Source of the DNA: Litorihabitans aurantiacus
Lineage (GTDB): Bacteria; Actinomycetota; Actinomycetes; Actinomycetales; Beutenbergiaceae
DNA length: 37,989 bases
Assembly (NCBI RefSeq): GCF_030161595.1
Contig: NZ_BSUM01000005.1
Location: 1 to 37,989, forward strand
Direction of reading: 5' to 3'
The translations under genes and the position numbers were made by a program. Of the stretch, positions 34,438 through 37,989 are shown piece by piece (positions within the stretch are counted from its first letter, which is position 1; the number at the start of each line of letters is the position of its first letter). The notes under the pieces are model-generated. The model saw only the letters and a program-made list of their open reading frames with translations. It had not been told where the DNA came from and ran no database searches.

Positions 34438-35726
34438 ATGACCACCGATGTGGCCGAGTGGCCCCGAGTGCGGATCACCGTTGCTGACACCACCGGTGAA
34501 GTGACGATCGGGGGCAGCAAGCCCCAGCGCGTGCGGGGCGAGGGCGTGAGCGAAGTGCGCAACGCTGCGCTTGCCGTCGTGACCAAGGCGGCCGCCGAGC
34601 TCGGCCGCGGCCTGCGCGTCGAGGCGACCGAGCCCGACTGGACCTTCTACCTGATCGTGCGCCCGAACGGCGAGGTCCACGAGGACGCCGCCAAGCCGGC
34701 CAAGAGCCACGCTCCCGCGCCCGGGACGCAGGAAGCGGTCACGGCCCCCGTGGTCGTGGTGGAGACGCCCGCCCCGACGGGGCCGGCCGCCCCCGCGCCG
34801 GCGCCCCGGCGCCAGCGCATCCCGCTCCCCGCTCTCCTGGCCGGGACCGGCGTACTCGCGCTGGGAGCCGGGTGGCTCCTGAGCAGCCTCCTGACCCCTC
34901 GCCCTCGATCATCGAGGCCACGTCCCAGCAGGAAGCCGAGGCCACCCAGGCGTGGCAGGGACGGCAGAGCGCCCTACGCGATGCCCAGCAGGAGGCCGCC
35001 ACGCTCCTGGGCGCCACCGAGGGGCAGGTGACCGACGAGGCCACCCGCACCGAGCTCGCGAACCAGGTCACCGCCGCTTCCGCGTTCAGCACAGCGCTCA
35101 GCGACGTCGAGCCACCGGTGGTGGCCACGCGCGAGGGCGGCGACGTCGTGCTCGCCCCTGACCCCGACTTCGACCCCGGCGTCGTCGCGCTGACCGATGC
35201 CGTCACGGCCGCGACCGAGGCCGTCCAGGCCAGCCACACCCAGTGGGCCTACGACCGCCTCAGTACCGCCGTACAGGACGCTGACGCTGCCCTGGAAGCC
35301 TCCAACGGCCAGGTGACCGACACCAGCACCCGAGACACCCTCTCGGCCGCTCTCACGACCGGTCAGACGCTCGTGGACGCCGGCGCCGAGGAGGCCGAGG
35401 CGAGCGAACTCACCGCTGCTGCCGAGTCCATCACCACCGCCCAGGACGACGTGGAGAGCAGTCGCGCGCAGTGGCTCCACGACGCCCTGACCAACCGCGT
35501 CTCCGAGACGCAGAACGTCCTCAACACCTCCAACGGCCAGGTGAACGACAACGCCGTCCGCGATGCACTGTTCCTCGAGCTCGCGGAGGCCCGACGCATC
35601 CTGGACGCCGGCCCCGGCGCCACCAGCCCCGCCGACGTCCTCGCCGCCCGCGACCGCCTCAACACCGCCAGCGCCGCCGTGTCTGAAGCCGTGACCCAGT
35701 GGCAGGCCGGACAACCCCAGGGATGA
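34438..35726 (+). CDS. Membrane protein with three helical repeats, frameshifted
   Basis: 429 residues after repair. ATG at 34438 behind AGGAGA. The N-terminal 90 residues form a cytosolic beta-rich domain (VRITVADTTGEVTIGG…FYLIVRPNGEV), followed by a Pro/Ala linker and one membrane helix (ALLAGTGVLALGAGWLLSSLL). The frame breaks just after the helix; adding one base to the run at 34895-34898 reads T-P-S-P-S-I-I-E-A-T and continues to 35726. The outer part has three related helical repeats, each with W, then a G-Q-V-x-D-x-x-T/V-R-x-x-L core (EGQVTDEATRTEL, NGQVTDTSTRDTL, NGQVNDNAVRDAL). It is probably a cell-surface part of the transfer machinery. I do not recognise a family. Confidence 0.75.
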
Positions 35727-35730
35727 CGCC

Positions 35731-36317
35731 ATGACCCCCACACCTTCCCCCGCACCCGGGCAGCCGCCCTGGCGCTGCTGACCGCCCTCACCCTCACCGG
35801 CTGCGGGAGCGAGGACGGCGACGACCTCACGCCCCCGACGGCGCCCGAGACAGCCACCCCGAGCACCACGGCGCCGACGTCCGAGGCACCGACCGCCGAG
35901 GAGCCGCTGCCCACGCCCACCGAGGGCGCCGGCGACGTCGGGCTCGACACCGAAGCGCCCGACGCCACACCCCAGCCGCAGCCGGAGTGGGACGCCGAGG
36001 CCGAGGCCAGCGCGTACGCAGCCGCCGAGGCGGCCGTGACCGCGTTCCTGCGCACCGACCTGGACCCCCAGGCGTGGAGCGACGAGCTCGCTCCCCTGGT
36101 CACCCCGGACCTGCTCGACCTGCTCGACGGGACCGACCCCGCCGGCGGCGCCGGCGCGACCACCGTCACCGGCCCCGCCGTGCTCGACGGCGAGGTCACC
36201 TCACCGTTCGTCGCACGGGTGCGCGTGCCCACCGACGCCGGCGAGCTCGCCGTGGTCCTGACCCGAGCCGCCGACGGCGTCACGTGGCAGGCCGCCTCGA
36301 TCAACCCCGCCTCATGA
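35731..36317 (+). CDS. Lipoprotein, frameshifted in its signal peptide
   Basis: 195 residues after repair. The ATG at 35731 opens a frame that stops after 16 codons; adding one base to the C run at 35747-35751 gives a signal peptide ending ALALLTALTLTGCG, where L-T-G-C is a lipobox with the Cys that is lipidated. After a Thr/Pro-rich acidic linker comes a compact domain (AAAEAAVTAFLRTDLDPQAWSDELAPLV…LAVVLTRAADGVTWQAAS) that looks like an NTF2-like extracytoplasmic fold. The stop overlaps the next ATG (ATGA at 36314-36317). It lies on the outer face of the membrane and likely belongs to the transfer apparatus. Confidence 0.78.
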
Positions 36318-37489
36318 ACAGCAGAGCCGGCGTAGCCGCAGCCGTCGCGGTCCCCCTCGTGCTGGTGGGCGGCGTCGCCGCGTTCCTCATGCTTGGATCG
36401 CCGTCGGACACCGACGTCGCCGGCGGCTCGTGCGAGGCGCCCGTGGTGCTCATCGACGGCGCCGAGCTGCCCGAGAGCATCGGCTCGTTCAGCGCCGTGC
36501 AGGTCCGCAACGCCGCCGTGATCGTCTCCCTCGCAGCCGAACGCGATCTACCGCCGTCGGCGGCCGCGATCGGCATCATGACCGCGATCACGGAATCTGG
36601 CCTGCGCAACCTGGCCAACGAGGGCAAGTTCGTCCGCCCGGCCAACTCTCGCGTGATGAGCGCGGCCGAGTGGGACCGCTGGCGCGCCGTGGCGATGCTG
36701 TCCCTGAACTACCCCAACGACGGCGCCGCCCCCGGCGACTGGGACTCCGTAGGCCTGTTCCAGGGCCGCCCCCAGGCCGGCTGGGGCGGGCAGGGCACCG
36801 ACGAGGAAATCGTGCAGAACCTCCTCAACCCCGCCTACACCACCGGCCGGTTCCTCGATGAGCTCGTGACGGTCGAGGGCTGGGAGACGATGCCCGCGTG
36901 GAAGGCCGCACAGACGGTCCAGGTGTCCAAGTTCCCCATGGCCTACGACGCCCACTGGGAAGACGCCCAGCAGCTCACCCAGGCCCTCACCGGCACCGAA
37001 GTCACCTTCGAGGGATGCACCGGCGACCCCGGCGCCGCCAGCACCTACCCCGGGCTCGTGGCCGACAGCGGATGGGCCGCGCCCATCACCGGCGCCCGCT
37101 TCACCGGCGGGTTCGGAGACGTCCGCAACGGCTACACCCACATGGGCTCCGACTTCGCCGCACCCCTGGGAACGCCGATCTACGCCGCCGCCGACGGCCT
37201 GGTGACCCACACCAGCTGCAAGGGGTTCCAGGGCCGCTCACCGTGCAACGTGATGATCGACCACGGCACCGACGCCGACGGCGCCCGAATCCAGACGCTC
37301 TACGTCCACATGTACCCCGGACAGACCCACGTCGACATCGGCCAGACCGTCACCGCCGGCCAGCACATCGCCGACGTCGGCAACAACGGCCGCTCCACCG
37401 GCCCACACCTCCACTACGAGGTGTGGGTCAACGGCCAAGCCGTCAACGCCCTGCCCTACATGCGCAGCCAAGGAATCACTCTCCCGTGA
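36314..37489 (+). CDS. Peptidoglycan hydrolase: lytic transglycosylase-like domain fused to M23 endopeptidase
   Basis: 391 residues. An N-terminal membrane anchor (VAAAVAVPLVLVGGVAAFLML) precedes a lysozyme-like domain (about 55-235) with AAIGIMTAITESGLRNLAN, where the Glu of TES is the likely catalytic acid, and DSVGLFQGRP. The C-terminal M23 domain (about 245-391) has HMGSDFAAPLGTPIYAAADG, with zinc-binding His and Asp, and HLHYEVWVNG with H-x-H. The fusion cuts both glycan and peptide bonds of the wall, as VirB1-like proteins of Gram-positive conjugation do to make room for the channel. It follows the lipoprotein with a four-base overlap. Confidence 0.92.
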   Translation: MNSRAGVAAAVAVPLVLVGGVAAFLMLGSPSDTDVAGGSCEAPVVLIDGAELPESIGSFSAVQVRNAAVIVSLAAERDLPPSAAAIGIMTAITESGLRNLANEGKFVRPANSRVMSAAEWDRWRAVAMLSLNYPNDGAAPGDWDSVGLFQGRPQAGWGGQGTDEEIVQNLLNPAYTTGRFLDELVTVEGWETMPAWKAAQTVQVSKFPMAYDAHWEDAQQLTQALTGTEVTFEGCTGDPGAASTYPGLVADSGWAAPITGARFTGGFGDVRNGYTHMGSDFAAPLGTPIYAAADGLVTHTSCKGFQGRSPCNVMIDHGTDADGARIQTLYVHMYPGQTHVDIGQTVTAGQHIADVGNNGRSTGPHLHYEVWVNGQAVNALPYMRSQGITLP

Positions 37490-37548
37490 GACGCGACACG
37501 CCGACCAGCCTCACGGATGCATCCCCGGCGGCGCGACAGTATGCATGC

Positions 37549-37776
37549 ATGAGCGCTGTCAAGGGTCGCAAGGTGCGCGGTTCGGCGGGCGAGCCCGTCG
37601 TCCTCTTGCAGGGCCGCGTGATACCCGCGGCCCGCGACGCCGCCCGTGAGGCGGCTGACGAGCTAGGCATCAGCATCGCGGCCTACCTCGAAGCACTCGT
37701 GCTAGCCGACGCCGAGCAGCGCATGGTGCGCCCGCAGGCCCCTTACGTCCAGGAGGTGCTCCCCGTCAGCGCCTGA
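37549..37776 (+). CDS. Small RHH-like protein
   Basis: 75 residues from the ATG at 37549 (the longer frame upstream shadows the hydrolase gene). The core RDAAREAADELGISIAAYLEALVLADAE resembles the two helices of ribbon-helix-helix DNA-binding proteins, preceded by a basic strand-like segment (VKGRKVRG…VVLLQGRVI). It could be a regulator or relaxosome accessory protein. It lies 59 bp after the hydrolase and 14 bp before a strong terminator, as the last gene of the operon. Confidence 0.65.
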   Translation: MSAVKGRKVRGSAGEPVVLLQGRVIPAARDAAREAADELGISIAAYLEALVLADAEQRMVRPQAPYVQEVLPVSA

Positions 37777-37790
37777 CAGACAAAAAGAGA

Positions 37791-37814
37791 GGGCCGGCCC
37801 CGAAGGGCCGGCCC
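37791..37814 (+). terminator. Strong hairpin terminator of the plus-strand transfer operon
   Basis: Perfect 10-bp arms GGGCCGGCCC on both sides of a CGAA loop, 14 bp after the RHH-like gene stop. No T-run follows, as is usual in high-GC Gram-positives. Confidence 0.85.
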
Positions 37815-37869
37815 GAGTCCGAAGCGATTCACCCTCATGCTTGCCGGCCGGAGGTGACTCGTTCAGATC

Positions 37870-37889
37870 GACACACCCTGAGGTGTGTC
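37870..37889. promoter_or_regulatory. Inverted repeat, operator-like, in the right-end gap
   Basis: Perfect 8-bp arms GACACACC/GGTGTGTC around CTGA, in the non-coding right end (37815-37989) where no gene is supported. It could be an operator for a gene beyond the window or a short hairpin. Confidence 0.45.
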
Positions 37890-37989
37890 TAACGCTGGGA
37901 CCCACCATACCCACCTCCGTTGTAGAAATCGAGCGCTCGACACGCCCGCCCTCGCCCACCCTGGGCCAGGGCCGCCCACGTCGAGCCAG

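Noticed and set aside
1-37989. CRISPR array, rRNA or tRNA genes
   Set aside because: No regularly spaced repeats and no rRNA or complete tRNA sequence were seen on either strand.

Overview
This window looks like high-GC actinobacterial DNA, probably of the order Micrococcales. The signs are very high GC, frequent GTG starts, an Lsr2 nucleoid protein, and transfer proteins of actinobacterial type. It reads as accessory DNA: a conjugative element (integrative element or plasmid) with cargo. No tyrosine integrase, replication initiator or ParB is visible, so the two cannot be separated.

Layout. 1-11.4 kb is metabolic and regulatory accessory DNA. It holds two short-chain dehydrogenases with a divergent AraC-type regulator, a nucleotidyltransferase-fold protein, an orphan sensor kinase, small zinc-ribbon-like and hypothetical genes, a response regulator with a degenerate receiver followed by a VOC protein, RidA, a quinone oxidoreductase divergent from its likely MarR regulator, and a sterol-type glycosyltransferase. 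11.5-13.0 kb carries Lsr2, a small membrane protein and a serine resolvase. 13.2-18.5 kb is a defence or stability block: a GIY-YIG (T5orf172-type) coiled-coil protein, a tightly coupled ParA-like ATPase plus PIN-like nuclease pair of lower GC, and an HTH antitoxin with a zeta-type toxin. 18.6-22.3 kb is the mobilisation module (accessory coiled-coil protein, MobC, relaxase, coiled-coil protein), with an oriT expected upstream of mobC. 22.3-24.5 kb is lower-GC cargo: a hairpin-rich non-coding stretch, a broken secreted SLH-repeat protein and a small membrane protein. 24.5-33.6 kb is a minus-strand type IV secretion operon, in transcription order: DUF6668-like protein, pilin-like protein, VirB8-like protein, TrbL/VirB6-like channel protein, SCO6880-type protein, VirB4-like ATPase, VirD4/TraG coupling protein, DUF4913 protein. 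33.9-37.8 kb is a divergent plus-strand operon: winged-helix regulator, membrane protein with three helical repeats, lipoprotein, lytic transglycosylase-M23 peptidase fusion, and a small RHH-like protein, then a strong terminator.

A striking property of the whole window is that at least thirteen reading-frame breaks, in twelve unrelated genes, are each repaired by adding one base to a mononucleotide run. Most repairs restore a family-typical end, or a stop overlapping or abutting the next start. The simplest reading is homopolymer deletion errors in the sequence rather than mass gene decay. I annotate those genes at their repaired extents and say so in each entry.

The best candidate for an undescribed system is the ParA-like ATPase plus PIN-like protein pair (14778-16736), possibly together with the GIY-YIG protein just upstream. 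The degenerate-receiver regulator, a 23-bp palindromic element present at two distant sites, and the hairpin-rich non-coding stretch at 22349-22682 are further leads.
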